Shown: positions 44,409 to 53,874, numbered from the stretch's first letter. The stretch is 64,000 nt of DNA from Variovorax sp037204085 (GCF_037204085.1 NZ_JBBCBW010000006.1:217341-281340), one strand, 5' to 3'. Program-made: numbers and translations. The notes: generated from the sequence alone by a model not told the origin.

Positions 44409-46475
44409 CTATTGCCGAGGCATCAACTCATAGAAGTCGAACCCGTTGCTGCGCCCGCCAAGGCACACCGCCAGGGTGTCCTCGATCTTGCGCCATTGCG
44501 CCAGCCGGTTGCGCCACTTGCGCACGCTGTGGCCCTCGTCGGGAAAGCTCATGTACTCGACCGGCCGGCCGAGCTTCTGGAGCGTGGCCACCACATCGTC
44601 CGAATCCTGCCGCAGTACGCGTACATCGTTGGCGCCGTGAATCACGAGCAGCGGCGCTGTGATGCGGTCGATCTGCGAGATAGGCGAATCCTGCAGCATG
44701 CGGGCGCGTTCCTCCGGCTTGTTCACATCGCCGAAAAAGAGTGCGAAGTAGTGGCGGTTGCGCCAGAAAGGCGGCCAGTTCTCGATCACGCGGGGCCAGT
44801 TTGCAACGCCTACGAGGTCGACGCCGCAGCGATAGTCGTGCGGCTTCTGGATAAGCTGCGCGAGCACCGAGAAACCGCCAAAGCTGCCGCCGAGCACGGC
44901 CATGCGCTTCGGGTCGGCCACGCCTTGGTCGATGGCCCATTGCACAGCCTCCGCAATGTCATGCTGGAGCCGGCCGTTGGTTTCGCGCGCGCCCGCCATC
45001 ATGAAGGCTCGCCCGTAGCCGCCGGAGCCACGGTAGTTCACGTTGAGAACGGCGTAGCCCCGGTTCGCAAGCATCTGCGTGGGGGTGAAGCTCGCTGACT
45101 GCCATGAGTCGCGGACCCAGGGGCCGCCGTGAATGTTGACCACCAGTGGCGCGGGCCCCTTTACCCCGAGCGGCCGCACCAGATAGCCATGCACCACGAG
45201 ACCATCTGACGCCTTGAAGGAGAAGGGCTCCATGGGCGAGAAGAGATCGGCGGTCGGCTCGCGCGGGGGAGTGAGTCGTGTGAGCTGACCGCTCGCGCGG
45301 TCCAGCAGCAGTTCGACGCTTTCGTTCTCGGTGGTCGAACGCAGCACGATGCGGCGCACGTCGTTGGCCATGCTCGCGGGACGTGTGATGACGGGCTCCG
45401 CCTCCAGCCAGCCGCGCTCCCGGGCCGTCTTCACGGCGCCGGCCACTTCACCGGCCAGTGCAGTGTCGAGGTAGGAGATGCGAGGGCGACCGGGTTCGGA
45501 AACATACGCCAGCGGCGCTCCCTGCTGCGGCGGGAACACGCCGTAATCGAGATCGACCTCGGCGTCCTCCGCGAGCAGCTTCTCCGTGCCGACGGCGAGA
45601 TCGACTTCGACCAGCGCAAGCTTGTCGCGTCCCACATTCGTCAATGCCCAGAGCCTCCCCGCGCCGAGATCGATGCGTTGCGGCCAGAAGGAATCGAATG
45701 CCTTCACCGTTCTGAAGGCGCGCCAGCTGCCGTCGGGTTGGCGCAGTTCCAGCAGCCGGTCGGAGCCGTCCGCGCTTCCGAGCTGCCTCATGCGGCCCGC
45801 GAGTTCGCGCCGGGTATCGACGAACCAGGCCAGCACGCGGCTGTCGGGCTCGCTGCGCGCGATCTCGCGCACGGCGCGCGTGCGGGCATCGCCTTCGAAA
45901 AGATCCATGCTGGAGCGGTCCCGCTGGTTGGTCGCGAACAGGAAGGTGGCGCTGCCCGGCGCGCCCCCTCCCAGCATGGCCGAGCGCACGCCCGGCCAGG
46001 GCGTCACGGCCCAGGGCTTGGCGCCCGACGCCTCGGTGTCGAGCACGAAGATCTGCGTGTTCTCGTCGCCCGTGAAGTCCTTGAGGTAAGCCAGATGGCG
46101 GCTGTCGGGCAGCCACATGTAGGTTGGCCCGGACACGAAGGGCCGCGCGAGCGTGCCGGTCGCAAAGGTGCGGGTGCTGGCGCTTTTGACCTCGGCTGCA
46201 TCGGTCGTCTTGCGCACGCCGAGTCCCACATCGGTACCGACCGCCTGCACCCATACAAGCTGTTGTCCATCGGGCGAGAGAACGTGGCCGTTGACCGCAT
46301 CGATGTTCGCCACGAAGCGCCGCATCGGCACGAGAGGCGGGAGCGTGTTGTCCTGCCGCGCCGACACCAGTGCGGAGTGCGTGGGGCCGGTGGCGCAGCC
46401 GGCAAGCAGTGCCGCGGCGCCGCACATGGCCGCAAGAGCGGCGTACCAACGGCTTGGGGTCCTGATGTTTCTCAT
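44409..46475 (-). CDS. S9-family prolyl oligopeptidase-like lipoprotein
   Basis: This 688-residue serine peptidase has a signal peptide with lipobox LLAGC near residue 23 (ALLAGCATGPTHS), so it is probably anchored to the outer membrane facing the periplasm. An N-terminal beta-propeller of about 400 residues precedes the alpha/beta hydrolase domain. The catalytic triad is visible: Ser near 530 in GGSFGGFS, Asp near 616 in GANDVR, and His near 648 in DEGHSVRK. S9 enzymes cleave short peptides after proline or basic residues. It is convergent with the MFS gene before it, with a 20-base gap. Confidence 0.9.
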   Translation of the reverse strand: MRNIRTPSRWYAALAAMCGAAALLAGCATGPTHSALVSARQDNTLPPLVPMRRFVANIDAVNGHVLSPDGQQLVWVQAVGTDVGLGVRKTTDAAEVKSASTRTFATGTLARPFVSGPTYMWLPDSRHLAYLKDFTGDENTQIFVLDTEASGAKPWAVTPWPGVRSAMLGGGAPGSATFLFATNQRDRSSMDLFEGDARTRAVREIARSEPDSRVLAWFVDTRRELAGRMRQLGSADGSDRLLELRQPDGSWRAFRTVKAFDSFWPQRIDLGAGRLWALTNVGRDKLALVEVDLAVGTEKLLAEDAEVDLDYGVFPPQQGAPLAYVSEPGRPRISYLDTALAGEVAGAVKTARERGWLEAEPVITRPASMANDVRRIVLRSTTENESVELLLDRASGQLTRLTPPREPTADLFSPMEPFSFKASDGLVVHGYLVRPLGVKGPAPLVVNIHGGPWVRDSWQSASFTPTQMLANRGYAVLNVNYRGSGGYGRAFMMAGARETNGRLQHDIAEAVQWAIDQGVADPKRMAVLGGSFGGFSVLAQLIQKPHDYRCGVDLVGVANWPRVIENWPPFWRNRHYFALFFGDVNKPEERARMLQDSPISQIDRITAPLLVIHGANDVRVLRQDSDDVVATLQKLGRPVEYMSFPDEGHSVRKWRNRLAQWRKIEDTLAVCLGGRSNGFDFYELMPRQ

Positions 46476-46583
46476 GCTTTTTCGTCCCTCGTGAATGTTC
46501 TGGCGTGCGGCCTTGTCCGCGCCTGGATTCTGCGGGCGACAACCTTTGGCTTTGCCAAAGGTTCGCTCGCGCACAATGGCCGG

Positions 46584-47240
46584 GTGCACATCCTGCTGAT
46601 CGAAGATGACCTTGAACTTGGCCGCGCCCTGCAGGCCGCGCTCAAGGTCGACGGCCTGAGCAGCGAATGGCGCCGGCGGGCGGCGGATGCGCCGCGCGAG
46701 CTGGACGGGAGCGCCTTCGACTGCGTGCTGCTCGACCTGTCGCTGCCCGACGGCAATGGCCTTGAGTTGCTCGCGCGCTGGCGGCGCGAGGGCAGCAGCC
46801 TCCCGGTCATCGTGATCACCGCCCGTTCGGCGGTGGAAGACAGGCTGGCCGGGCTCGACGGAGGCGCTGACGATTTTGTGATCAAGCCCTTCGCCACCGC
46901 CGAGCTGATTTCGCGCATTCGCGCCGTGCTGCGCCGCTCGGCGCGGCAGGCCAGCGAGGTGTGGACCCTGGGCGCGCTGGCCATCGAACCGCGCCGGCAT
47001 GTGGCGTCACTGAACGGCGAGCCGTTGGAACTGTCGCCGCGCGAATTCCGGCTGCTGCTCGAGCTGGCGCGCGAGCCGGGCGCCGTGGTTGCCAAGGGTG
47101 TGCTCGCGCAAAAGCTGGAGCCCCTGGGCGAGCCGGTGGATTTCGCCGCGGTGGAGGTGCATGTGTCCAACCTGCGGCGCAAGATCGGCGGTGCCATGGT
47201 GCACACCGTGCGCGGCGTGGGCTACATGCTCGTGTCATGA
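46584..47240 (+). CDS. OmpR-family response regulator
   Basis: This 218-residue two-component regulator starts at GTG 46584 (HILLIEDDLELG). The receiver has acid pocket E7/D8/D9, phospho-acceptor D51 in VLLDLSLPDG and the switch lysine in FVIKPFA. A winged-helix output domain follows (about 125-218), ending in VHVSNLRRKIGG and HTVRGVGYML. The closest named style is QseB/BasR/TctD. The overlapping ATGA with the histidine kinase gene shows translational coupling. Target genes are not evident, though the TctC receptors here make TctD-type control of carboxylate transport conceivable. Confidence 0.93.
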   Translation: MHILLIEDDLELGRALQAALKVDGLSSEWRRRAADAPRELDGSAFDCVLLDLSLPDGNGLELLARWRREGSSLPVIVITARSAVEDRLAGLDGGADDFVIKPFATAELISRIRAVLRRSARQASEVWTLGALAIEPRRHVASLNGEPLELSPREFRLLLELAREPGAVVAKGVLAQKLEPLGEPVDFAAVEVHVSNLRRKIGGAMVHTVRGVGYMLVS

Positions 47241-48610
47241 GCAGGCTGTGGCGCCCCTCGCTCGTGCAGCGTGTGTTTCTTGCGGTGCTGCTGGCCTTCG
47301 TTTTCGTGCTGCTGGCATTGCAGGCGTACATGTATATCAACTTCCGGCAGTCGTTGACCGTCGACCAGGGGTTGAGCCGGCTCGGCAGGTCGTTGACGCA
47401 AGCGATCTCGCAGCTCGATGACGAAGCGCGCGTGCGCGCCGTGATCGCCTCGGCCGAAACGATCTACAAGACCATGCGGATCAGCGGCAACCCGGCGGGG
47501 ACGCTCCGGTTCCAGCTGTCGAACCGCGGTGGCAAGCTGATTCATTCGTCGCCGGAACTGCGCAGCGAGATCCTGGCCGGGCCGTTGGGAAAGGTGGCAA
47601 CGCAGCATATCGATGGCGAGCCGTATTGGGTGTACCAGGACGAAACGCCGCGCTGGTCACTGCGCATCGCGGAGCCCGAGCGCACGTTCGCCAAAGTGCT
47701 GCCCAACAACACGCGCAGCGTGCTGCCGTACCTGCTGCTCGCCTTTCCTATCGTGCTGCTTCCGGTCTGGTTTGCGGTGAAGCACGGCTTGCGGCCGTTG
47801 CGGCGCCTGGCCGACGGCATCGGGCATCGGAAGGCGTCCGACCTTTCGCCGCTCGGAGTCGCTCCGCCCTATGCGGAACTCAAGCCTCTGACCTCCGCGC
47901 TCGAGCGCATGCTGCAGCAGCTGCGCGACAAGGTAGAGCGCGAACGCGCGTTCGTGCATGACGCCGCGCACGAACTGCGAACGCCGATGGCAGTCATTGC
48001 CGCGCAAGCGCACGCGCTGGCGGGCGCAAACAGCAGCGAGAGCAGGGGCCGCGCGCAGGCCCATCTGGAACAGGCGATCGCGCGGGCTTCGCATCTGACG
48101 CAGCAGCTACTCGATCTTGCGCTGCTGGACGATGCCCAGCCCGCGGTGCCAAAGCACATCGACGTTGCCCAGCTGACGCGCGAGATCCTCGCGCAGGCAG
48201 CGCCGCGCGCGATGGCTCGGGGCATCGACCTGACATTCGATGCGCCGGACAGCCTGGACGCGACCATCGATGTGCCGGCGTTCCAGTCGATAGTGGAGAA
48301 CCTGCTCAACAACGCGATTCAGTATGTGCAACACGGTGCACACGTGACCGTAACGCTTCGCGCCGAAGACGCAGCAGGCCTGGTGCTCACGGTGGCGGAC
48401 GATGGTCCCGGTATTCCGATGGCCGAGCATCAACAGGTGTTCGAGCGTTTCTATCGCGGAGCGGGGCACGAAGCGAGCGGTTCCGGCCTGGGACTTGCCA
48501 TCGTCAGGCAGGCTGTTGGCCGCATGGAGGGGAGGGTGGAGGTGACCGAAGGCCTTTTGAAAAAGGGCGTGGGCTTCCGCGTCGTGCTCCCGGCGGCCCC
48601 GGAGGGTTGA
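47237..48610 (+). CDS. Sensor histidine kinase
   Basis: This 457-residue inner-membrane kinase has two transmembrane helices (about 12-34 and 161-181) flanking a periplasmic sensor domain of about 125 residues, a HAMP-like linker (LRPLRRLADGI), and the phospho-accepting histidine H245 in HDAAHELRTP. The ATP-binding domain shows the N-box (ENLLNNAIQYV), G1 (DDGPGIP) and G2 (GSGLGLAIV). Its start overlaps the regulator's stop. The architecture matches QseC/TctE-type kinases. The signal is unknown. Confidence 0.93.
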   Translation: MSRLWRPSLVQRVFLAVLLAFVFVLLALQAYMYINFRQSLTVDQGLSRLGRSLTQAISQLDDEARVRAVIASAETIYKTMRISGNPAGTLRFQLSNRGGKLIHSSPELRSEILAGPLGKVATQHIDGEPYWVYQDETPRWSLRIAEPERTFAKVLPNNTRSVLPYLLLAFPIVLLPVWFAVKHGLRPLRRLADGIGHRKASDLSPLGVAPPYAELKPLTSALERMLQQLRDKVERERAFVHDAAHELRTPMAVIAAQAHALAGANSSESRGRAQAHLEQAIARASHLTQQLLDLALLDDAQPAVPKHIDVAQLTREILAQAAPRAMARGIDLTFDAPDSLDATIDVPAFQSIVENLLNNAIQYVQHGAHVTVTLRAEDAAGLVLTVADDGPGIPMAEHQQVFERFYRGAGHEASGSGLGLAIVRQAVGRMEGRVEVTEGLLKKGVGFRVVLPAAPEG

Positions 48611-48670
48611 CAAGCACCTCCCGCCAAATTGATACCGGACCTATAGGCTCACAATCCGAGCCAGATCCGG

Positions 48671-48778
48671 ATGTTCCTGGACAAGGATGCGGCCAAGGCC
48701 GCCCGCGCAATGCGGGCGATGATGAGGATGATCAAGCTCGACCTCGCCGCCGCGCAGAAAGCCTTCGACGGCGAGTGA
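48671..48778 (+). pseudogene. Remnant of a PhnB/VOC-family (3-demethylubiquinone methyltransferase-like) gene
   Basis: A 35-residue ORF reads MFLDKDAAKAARAMRAMMR then IKLDLAAAQKAFDGE. This pattern, aspartate-rich then two helices ending in K-x-D-x-A-A, is the C-terminal tail of PhnB/glyoxalase-like VOC proteins (usually ...DPDPAKAxRVMxAMLxMxKxDIAxLxxAY). Just upstream the frame is interrupted by TAG at 48644-48646, and no VOC domain body precedes it. It is most simply a fragment left by deletion or degradation of such a gene. A coincidental small ORF is the alternative. Confidence 0.55.
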
Positions 48779-48791
48779 GCAAGAGCTGGCC

Positions 48792-50195
48792 CTACACCAG
48801 CCGCCGGATCGCCTTCTTGCGCCACACCAGCCGGTAGTAGGCCGTTTGCAGCAGCAGCATCGCCCCGAAAGTCACGGGGTAGGCATACCAGATGCCGTTG
48901 AGGCCGATGCGGTGGCTCATGAACCAGGCCACGGGCACCTCGATGCCGATCAGGCAGAGGATCGAGATGGCCGTGGGCACCAGCACCGAGCCGCTGGCCC
49001 GCATGATCCCCGAGATGGCCGCGGCCATGCCGAAGATCACCAGGCTCCACAGCATGATGTGCAGCAGCGTCTGCGCGATTTCGATCACCGGCGCGCTGGT
49101 GATGAAAAATCCCATGAGATGGCGCGAGAACAGGTAGCCCAGCAGCACCAGTCCGCCCGTGAGCGCCAGGTTCATCAGCAGCGCGGTCTTGGCGATGGCG
49201 CCGAGCCGGTCCGCTCGGCCCGCGCCGATGGCCTGGGCGCCGAGGATCGATGCCGTGATGGCGATCGAGATGGCCGGAAACTGCACATACGCCACCACCT
49301 GGTTCACCGCGCCATATGCCGCGGTAGCGCTGGAGCCATAGCCGTTCACCAGCGAGAGCAGGGCGATTTCAGCCAGCGCCACCACGATCATCTGCACGCC
49401 CGTGGGCACGCCGACCTTGAGCACCGCCTTCAGCAGCTTGGGGTCGATGCGCAAGTGGCGGATCAGCTCTGCATCGGGTGCCAGCGGACTGCCGCGGCTG
49501 CGCAGGCGCCACGCCATCCACAGCGTGGCAACGACGAAGGCAATCACGGTCGCCCAGGCGCCGCTCGCAACGCCGAGCTGCGGCAAGCCGCCCCAGCCGC
49601 GAATGAGCGCCGGGGTGACGATGAGCCCCACAACCGTGGAAATGATCAGCGTGAGCAGCGGCGTGACCGTGTCGCCCACACCGCGCAGCATGGCGGTGGA
49701 CAGCAGAAAGACGAACAGGCCCGGCATCGCGATCAGCATGATGCGGGCGTAGCTCGTGGAGTCGGCCAGCACGTCCGGCGGCGTGCCGAGCAATGCCAGC
49801 AGCGGCGTGGTGAAGGCGCCGCCGAACACCGCCACGGCGAGTCCCAGCAGAATGCCGACCGCCAGCGTGGTGCCCGCCACGGCCTTGGCCTTGGCGACGT
49901 CGCGCGCGCCCCAGGCCTGGCCGATGAGCACCGAGGCCCCGGCGCCCAGTCCGATGACGAACGCGATGAAGAAGAACATCACCGGAAAGAAGCTCGACAC
50001 CGCCGCCAGTGCGCTGACGCCGATCATCTGGCCGATGTAGATGTTGTTGATGGTGCCGGACAGCGACTGCAGGATGTTGCTGAGCAGCATCGGTGCCAGG
50101 AAGAACAGGAAGGTCTTCCACAGTGCGCGTGGCGCGCCGCGCAGTCCGGTCTTGTCCGTCGGGTTTTCAGTGGTGGCGGTTGGCGTCGTGCTCAT
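48792..50195 (-). CDS. MATE-family efflux transporter
   Basis: This is a 467-residue membrane protein with 12 helices and the MATE layout of two homologous six-helix halves. N-terminal LFFLAPMLLSNILQSLSGT is the conserved first helix, IGLGAGASVLIGQAWGARD occurs in half 1, and SILGAQAIGAGRADRLG in half 2. It would export cationic drugs using a sodium or proton gradient. Start 50195 (MSTTPTATTEN) is chosen. Its ATG overlaps the DUF2239 stop (ATGA), so both are translated from one mRNA. Confidence 0.9.
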   Translation of the reverse strand: MSTTPTATTENPTDKTGLRGAPRALWKTFLFFLAPMLLSNILQSLSGTINNIYIGQMIGVSALAAVSSFFPVMFFFIAFVIGLGAGASVLIGQAWGARDVAKAKAVAGTTLAVGILLGLAVAVFGGAFTTPLLALLGTPPDVLADSTSYARIMLIAMPGLFVFLLSTAMLRGVGDTVTPLLTLIISTVVGLIVTPALIRGWGGLPQLGVASGAWATVIAFVVATLWMAWRLRSRGSPLAPDAELIRHLRIDPKLLKAVLKVGVPTGVQMIVVALAEIALLSLVNGYGSSATAAYGAVNQVVAYVQFPAISIAITASILGAQAIGAGRADRLGAIAKTALLMNLALTGGLVLLGYLFSRHLMGFFITSAPVIEIAQTLLHIMLWSLVIFGMAAAISGIMRASGSVLVPTAISILCLIGIEVPVAWFMSHRIGLNGIWYAYPVTFGAMLLLQTAYYRLVWRKKAIRRLV

Positions 50196-50764
50196 GCGGC
50201 GGCGCTCCATCCGGCAGCAGAAAGCTTCTGCAGATGCGCCCTGATGTCTTCGGGCCATGGCGCGACAAGCTCGTCGAAGCGCTCGCGTTCGCCTGCAAAC
50301 AATGCGCGCGTCGCTTCCTCGAAGCCGGGCAGGTCGCCCGCAATGGCCGTCATGAAGCGGTAGGTGGCTTCTCTCGCGGCGCGCTCGGTGTCGCGATCGG
50401 CGTGCACGCGGCGCGCGTCGTCGACGAGGCGGCGCAATGCGACCGAGGCGCCGCCTGGCTGGCGGCCGAGCCAGTCCCAGTGGCGCGGCAGCAGGGTGAC
50501 TTCACGTGCCACCACACCGAGCTTGGGGCGCCCGACGGTGCGCGGCGCTTCGTCCGGGGTTTCGGGTTCGGTGGGCGCCTCTTCGCGCAGGTCGAGATCG
50601 AGCTGTGCACCGGTCGCATCGTCGAAAAGCAGCACCGAGGCGGCATCGGGGAGCAGGCGCAGTTGTGCGAGGACCTCGGTTTTGGTGCCGCCTGCAATGC
50701 GCCGGAAACCGGAAAAGGCGGTCATGGTGGTGCTGGCCAAGGCTGTTGGAGTTGTTGTGTTCAT
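50192..50764 (-). CDS. DUF2239 family protein
   Basis: This is a 190-residue soluble protein of the DUF2239 family. Diagnostic stretches are GRPKLGVVAREVTLLPRHWDW and QPGGASVALRRLVDDA, then a C-terminal helical part (DLPGFEEATRALFAGERERF). The biochemical role of the family is unknown to me. It is the first gene of a two-gene operon with a MATE exporter, and its promoter carries two repressor-like palindromes overlapping the -10 and upstream of -35. The 573-base length with start 50764 places the ATG about 7 bases after the -10, so the transcript is probably leaderless. Confidence 0.82.
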   Translation of the reverse strand: MNTTTPTALASTTMTAFSGFRRIAGGTKTEVLAQLRLLPDAASVLLFDDATGAQLDLDLREEAPTEPETPDEAPRTVGRPKLGVVAREVTLLPRHWDWLGRQPGGASVALRRLVDDARRVHADRDTERAAREATYRFMTAIAGDLPGFEEATRALFAGERERFDELVAPWPEDIRAHLQKLSAAGWSAAA

Positions 50765-50771
50765 GGGATTT

Positions 50772-50812
50772 ATTTTATCCGGGTAAAACCACAAAGGCAA
50801 TATACCCGGGTA
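50772..50812 (-). promoter_or_regulatory. Operator-controlled, probably leaderless promoter for DUF2239-MATE operon
   Basis: On the minus strand, -35 TTGCCT (50795-50800) and -10 TAAAAT (50772-50777) are 17 bases apart, followed 7 bases later by the ATG at 50764. Two near-identical palindromes overlap it: TTTTATCCGGGTAAAA (50773-50788), covering the -10 and spacer, and TACCCGGGTA (50803-50812), just upstream of -35. They are centred 27 bases apart. This fits tight repression by a dimeric regulator, perhaps of TetR or MarR type, not encoded next door. Confidence 0.7.
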
Positions 50813-50818
50813 AAAATA

Positions 50819-51367
50819 TCAAAGCGCTTCGCCGCGCAGCCGGCGCCAGAAGCGATGCGCGCGCCAGTTGAAGGCGCGCACCACTCGCCACGGGCGACTC
50901 TCGCGGACGAGCGTCAGCACGTGGTCTTTCCACGCTTTCCAGCGCGGATACCAGCGGGCGAACAGCGGAATGCGCATGAGCGCAGCTTCGACCAGCTGAA
51001 AAATGCGCGCCACGATGGCGGTGCCCACCAGCTTGGCGACGACCAGCAAGCTGACGGCGGTTGCCGAGTGGCCATGGCCGAACAGGTAGAGCGCCAGCAC
51101 CTTGACCGGCAACAGCAGCAGCACCGGCAGAAAGAAAGCGAGCAGCGCGCCCCATGGAGGCAGGTTGCGCAGCCAGTTTTCCGCGCGAGCCCACAGCGGC
51201 AGGCGCGCCAGCCGGGCGGCCAAGGCGGCCAACGGCACCCAACCCCACTCCTCGAAAAGCAGCACCGGCACCAGCAGCACGGCCATCAGCGTGCGCAGGA
51301 GTTTTCGGGGTACGGAGGCGGGACGAGGGCCTGCCGGCGGGGGAGAGGACGGGGGAGGGGTTTGCAC
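50819..51367 (-). CDS. Hypothetical inner-membrane protein
   Basis: This 182-residue protein has a proline-rich N-terminal tail of about 20 residues and about three hydrophobic helices (TLMAVLLVPVLLFEEWGW, WGALLAFFLPVLLLLPVKVLALYLFG and AVSLLVVAKLVGTAIVARIF), then a basic, aromatic C-terminus (RWYPRWKAWKDHV). The FEEWGW motif occurs in uncharacterised Burkholderiales membrane proteins; I do not know a function. It begins 131 bases before tex on the opposite strand and ends 54 bases from the DUF2239 start region. Confidence 0.72.
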   Translation of the reverse strand: MQTPPPSSPPPAGPRPASVPRKLLRTLMAVLLVPVLLFEEWGWVPLAALAARLARLPLWARAENWLRNLPPWGALLAFFLPVLLLLPVKVLALYLFGHGHSATAVSLLVVAKLVGTAIVARIFQLVEAALMRIPLFARWYPRWKAWKDHVLTLVRESRPWRVVRAFNWRAHRFWRRLRGEAL

Positions 51368-51498
51368 TGCGGCGATTGTGCGGTCTGCCGCCGGTACCTA
51401 CCGAATGGCCGCCTTCGGCCCTATGGCAAACTCCAGCGCTTTATTCGCCAAGCACCGCCGGCCCAGCCGGCCGTGCGTGACAGGGACGTCATTCAGAC

Positions 51499-53874
51499 AT
51501 GCAGAAAATCATTCGCCAGCTTGCCGCCGAGATCAAGGTAGGCGAGCACCAGGTGAAGGCGGCCATCGAACTGCTCGATGGCGGTGCCACGGTTCCGTTC
51601 ATTGCCCGATACCGCAAGGAGGTCACCGACGGCCTCGACGACATTCAGCTGCGCGAACTCGAGGCGCGCCTCGCCTACCTGCGCGAGCTCGAAGACCGCC
51701 GCGCCGCGGTCATCAAGAGCATCGACGAGCAGGGCAAGCTCACCCCCGAACTGCGCGCCGCCATCGAATTTGCGCCGACCAAGCAGGAGCTCGAAGACCT
51801 GTACCTGCCGTTCAAGCAAAAGCGCCGCACCAAGGGCCAGATTGCGCGCGAATTCGGCATCGAACCGCTGGCCGACAAGCTGCTGGCCGACCCGACGCTC
51901 GACCCCGCGGTGGAGGCCAAGGCCTTCCTGCAGCCGGCCACGACGCTCGACGACGGCAAGCCGGGCCCCGATTTTTCGACCGTGCCGGCCGTGCTCGATG
52001 GGGTGCGCGACATTCTTTCCGAGCGCTGGGCCGAAGACGCGGCGCTGGTGCAGGGCCTGCGCGAATGGCTGTGGGCCGAGGGCCTGCTCAAGTCCACGCT
52101 GATGGCCGGCAAGGACGAGAACAACGCCGACGTCGCGAAGTTTCGCGACTATTTCGACTATAACGAGCCCATCGGCCGCGTGCCTTCGCACCGGGCGCTG
52201 GCCGTGTTTCGTGGCCGCGCGCTCGACATCCTCGACGCCAAGCTGGTGCTGCCTGTGGAGCCCGAGCCGGGCAAGCCCAGCATCGCCGAAGGCCGGATCG
52301 CGCTGCACCTGGGCTGGAGCCACGCAGGCCGCCCGGCCGACGACCTGATCCGCAAGTGCGTGGCCTGGACCTGGCGCGTGAAGCTCGCGCTTTCGACCGA
52401 GCGCGACCTGTTCACCCGCCTGCGCGAAGACGCCGAGAAGGTCGCCATCAAGGTGTTTGCCGACAACCTGCGCGACCTGCTGCTGGCCGCTCCCGCCGGT
52501 CCGCGCGTGGTGATGGGCCTGGACCCCGGCATTCGCACCGGCGTGAAGGTGGCCGTGGTCGATGCCACCGGCAAGTTGGTTGAAACCGCCACCGTGTTCC
52601 CGCACGAGCCGCGCAAGGACTGGGAAGGCTCGCTGCACACCCTCGGCAAGCTGTGCGCCAAGCACGGCGTGAACCTGATCGCCATTGGCAACGGCACCGC
52701 GAGCCGCGAGACGGACAAGCTGGCTGCCGATCTGATCAAGCTGCTCGCAAAGATGGCCGCCCAGGCCGGCGCGCCCGAGATGAAGGTCGACAAGGTGGTG
52801 GTGAGCGAAGCCGGCGCTTCGGTGTATTCGGCCAGCGAATTCGCCTCGCAGGAAATGCCCGATGTGGACGTGAGCCTGCGCGGCGCCGCCAGCATTGCGC
52901 GCCGCCTTCAAGACCCGCTGGCCGAGCTCGTGAAGATCGACCCCAAGAGCATCGGCGTGGGCCAATATCAGCACGACGTGAACCAGAGCGAACTCGCCCG
53001 CACGCTGCAGGCCGTGGTGGAAGACTGCGTGAACTCGGTGGGCGTGGACCTCAACACCGCAAGCGTGCCGTTGCTCAGCCGCGTGTCGGGCCTGTCGGCC
53101 AGCGTGGCCAAGGCGGTGGTGCGCTGGCGCGAATCGAATGGTGCGTTCTCCACGCGCAAGCAGCTGCTCGACGTGACTGGCTTCGGCCCCAAGGCGTTCG
53201 AGCAGAGCGCGGGCTTTCTGCGGATTCGCGACGGCGCCGACCCGCTCGACATTACCGGCGTGCACCCCGAAACCTACCCGGTGGTGGAACAGATCATCGT
53301 CAAGACCGGCAAGCCGATCGCCGAGCTGATGGGCCGCGCCGAGATGCTCAAGACGCTCAAGCCCGAGCTGTTCGCCAACGAGAAGTTCGGCGTCATTACG
53401 GTGAAGGACATCCTTGGCGAGCTCGAAAAGCCGGGCCGCGACCCGCGCCCCGACTTCAAGGTGGCGCGCTTCAACGACGGCGTGGACGACATTGCCGACC
53501 TGAAGGAAGGCATGATCCTCGAAGGCACCGTGAGCAATGTGGCGCAGTTCGGCGCCTTCATCGACCTGGGCGTGCACCAGGACGGCCTGGTGCATGTGAG
53601 CCAACTGAGCCACAAGTTCGTGAACGATGCGCGCGAAGTGGTGAAGACCGGCGACATCGTCAAGGTGAAGGTGATGGAGGTGGACGTGGCGCGCAAGCGC
53701 ATCGGCCTCTCGATGAAGCTCGATGCGGCCCCAGCCCGCCGCGACGGCCCGCGCGACAACCGCTTCGAAGGTGCGGGGCGCGGCCAGCAGCAGGGTTCGC
53801 GCCGCGACAGCGCGCCGCAGCCCGCGGGCCAGATGGCCAGCGCGTTCGCCAAGCTGCAGGGGCTGCGCAAGTAA
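51499..53874 (+). CDS. tex: RNA-binding transcription accessory protein Tex
   Basis: This 791-residue Tex protein binds RNA polymerase-associated RNA and affects transcription and virulence gene expression in other bacteria. The domain order is Tex N-terminal helical domain (about 1-190, EVKAAIELLDGGATVPFIARYRKE), a YqgF/RuvC-like ATPase-dead fold around 325-450 (VVMGLDPGIRTGVKVAVVD), helix-hairpin-helix motifs near 518-578 (LSASVAKAVVRWRESNG), and an S1 RNA-binding domain at about 668-740 (LEGTVSNVAQFGAFIDLG). A glycine/arginine/glutamine-rich tail follows. Length and order match the family. Confidence 0.95.
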   Translation: MQKIIRQLAAEIKVGEHQVKAAIELLDGGATVPFIARYRKEVTDGLDDIQLRELEARLAYLRELEDRRAAVIKSIDEQGKLTPELRAAIEFAPTKQELEDLYLPFKQKRRTKGQIAREFGIEPLADKLLADPTLDPAVEAKAFLQPATTLDDGKPGPDFSTVPAVLDGVRDILSERWAEDAALVQGLREWLWAEGLLKSTLMAGKDENNADVAKFRDYFDYNEPIGRVPSHRALAVFRGRALDILDAKLVLPVEPEPGKPSIAEGRIALHLGWSHAGRPADDLIRKCVAWTWRVKLALSTERDLFTRLREDAEKVAIKVFADNLRDLLLAAPAGPRVVMGLDPGIRTGVKVAVVDATGKLVETATVFPHEPRKDWEGSLHTLGKLCAKHGVNLIAIGNGTASRETDKLAADLIKLLAKMAAQAGAPEMKVDKVVVSEAGASVYSASEFASQEMPDVDVSLRGAASIARRLQDPLAELVKIDPKSIGVGQYQHDVNQSELARTLQAVVEDCVNSVGVDLNTASVPLLSRVSGLSASVAKAVVRWRESNGAFSTRKQLLDVTGFGPKAFEQSAGFLRIRDGADPLDITGVHPETYPVVEQIIVKTGKPIAELMGRAEMLKTLKPELFANEKFGVITVKDILGELEKPGRDPRPDFKVARFNDGVDDIADLKEGMILEGTVSNVAQFGAFIDLGVHQDGLVHVSQLSHKFVNDAREVVKTGDIVKVKVMEVDVARKRIGLSMKLDAAPARRDGPRDNRFEGAGRGQQQGSRRDSAPQPAGQMASAFAKLQGLRK

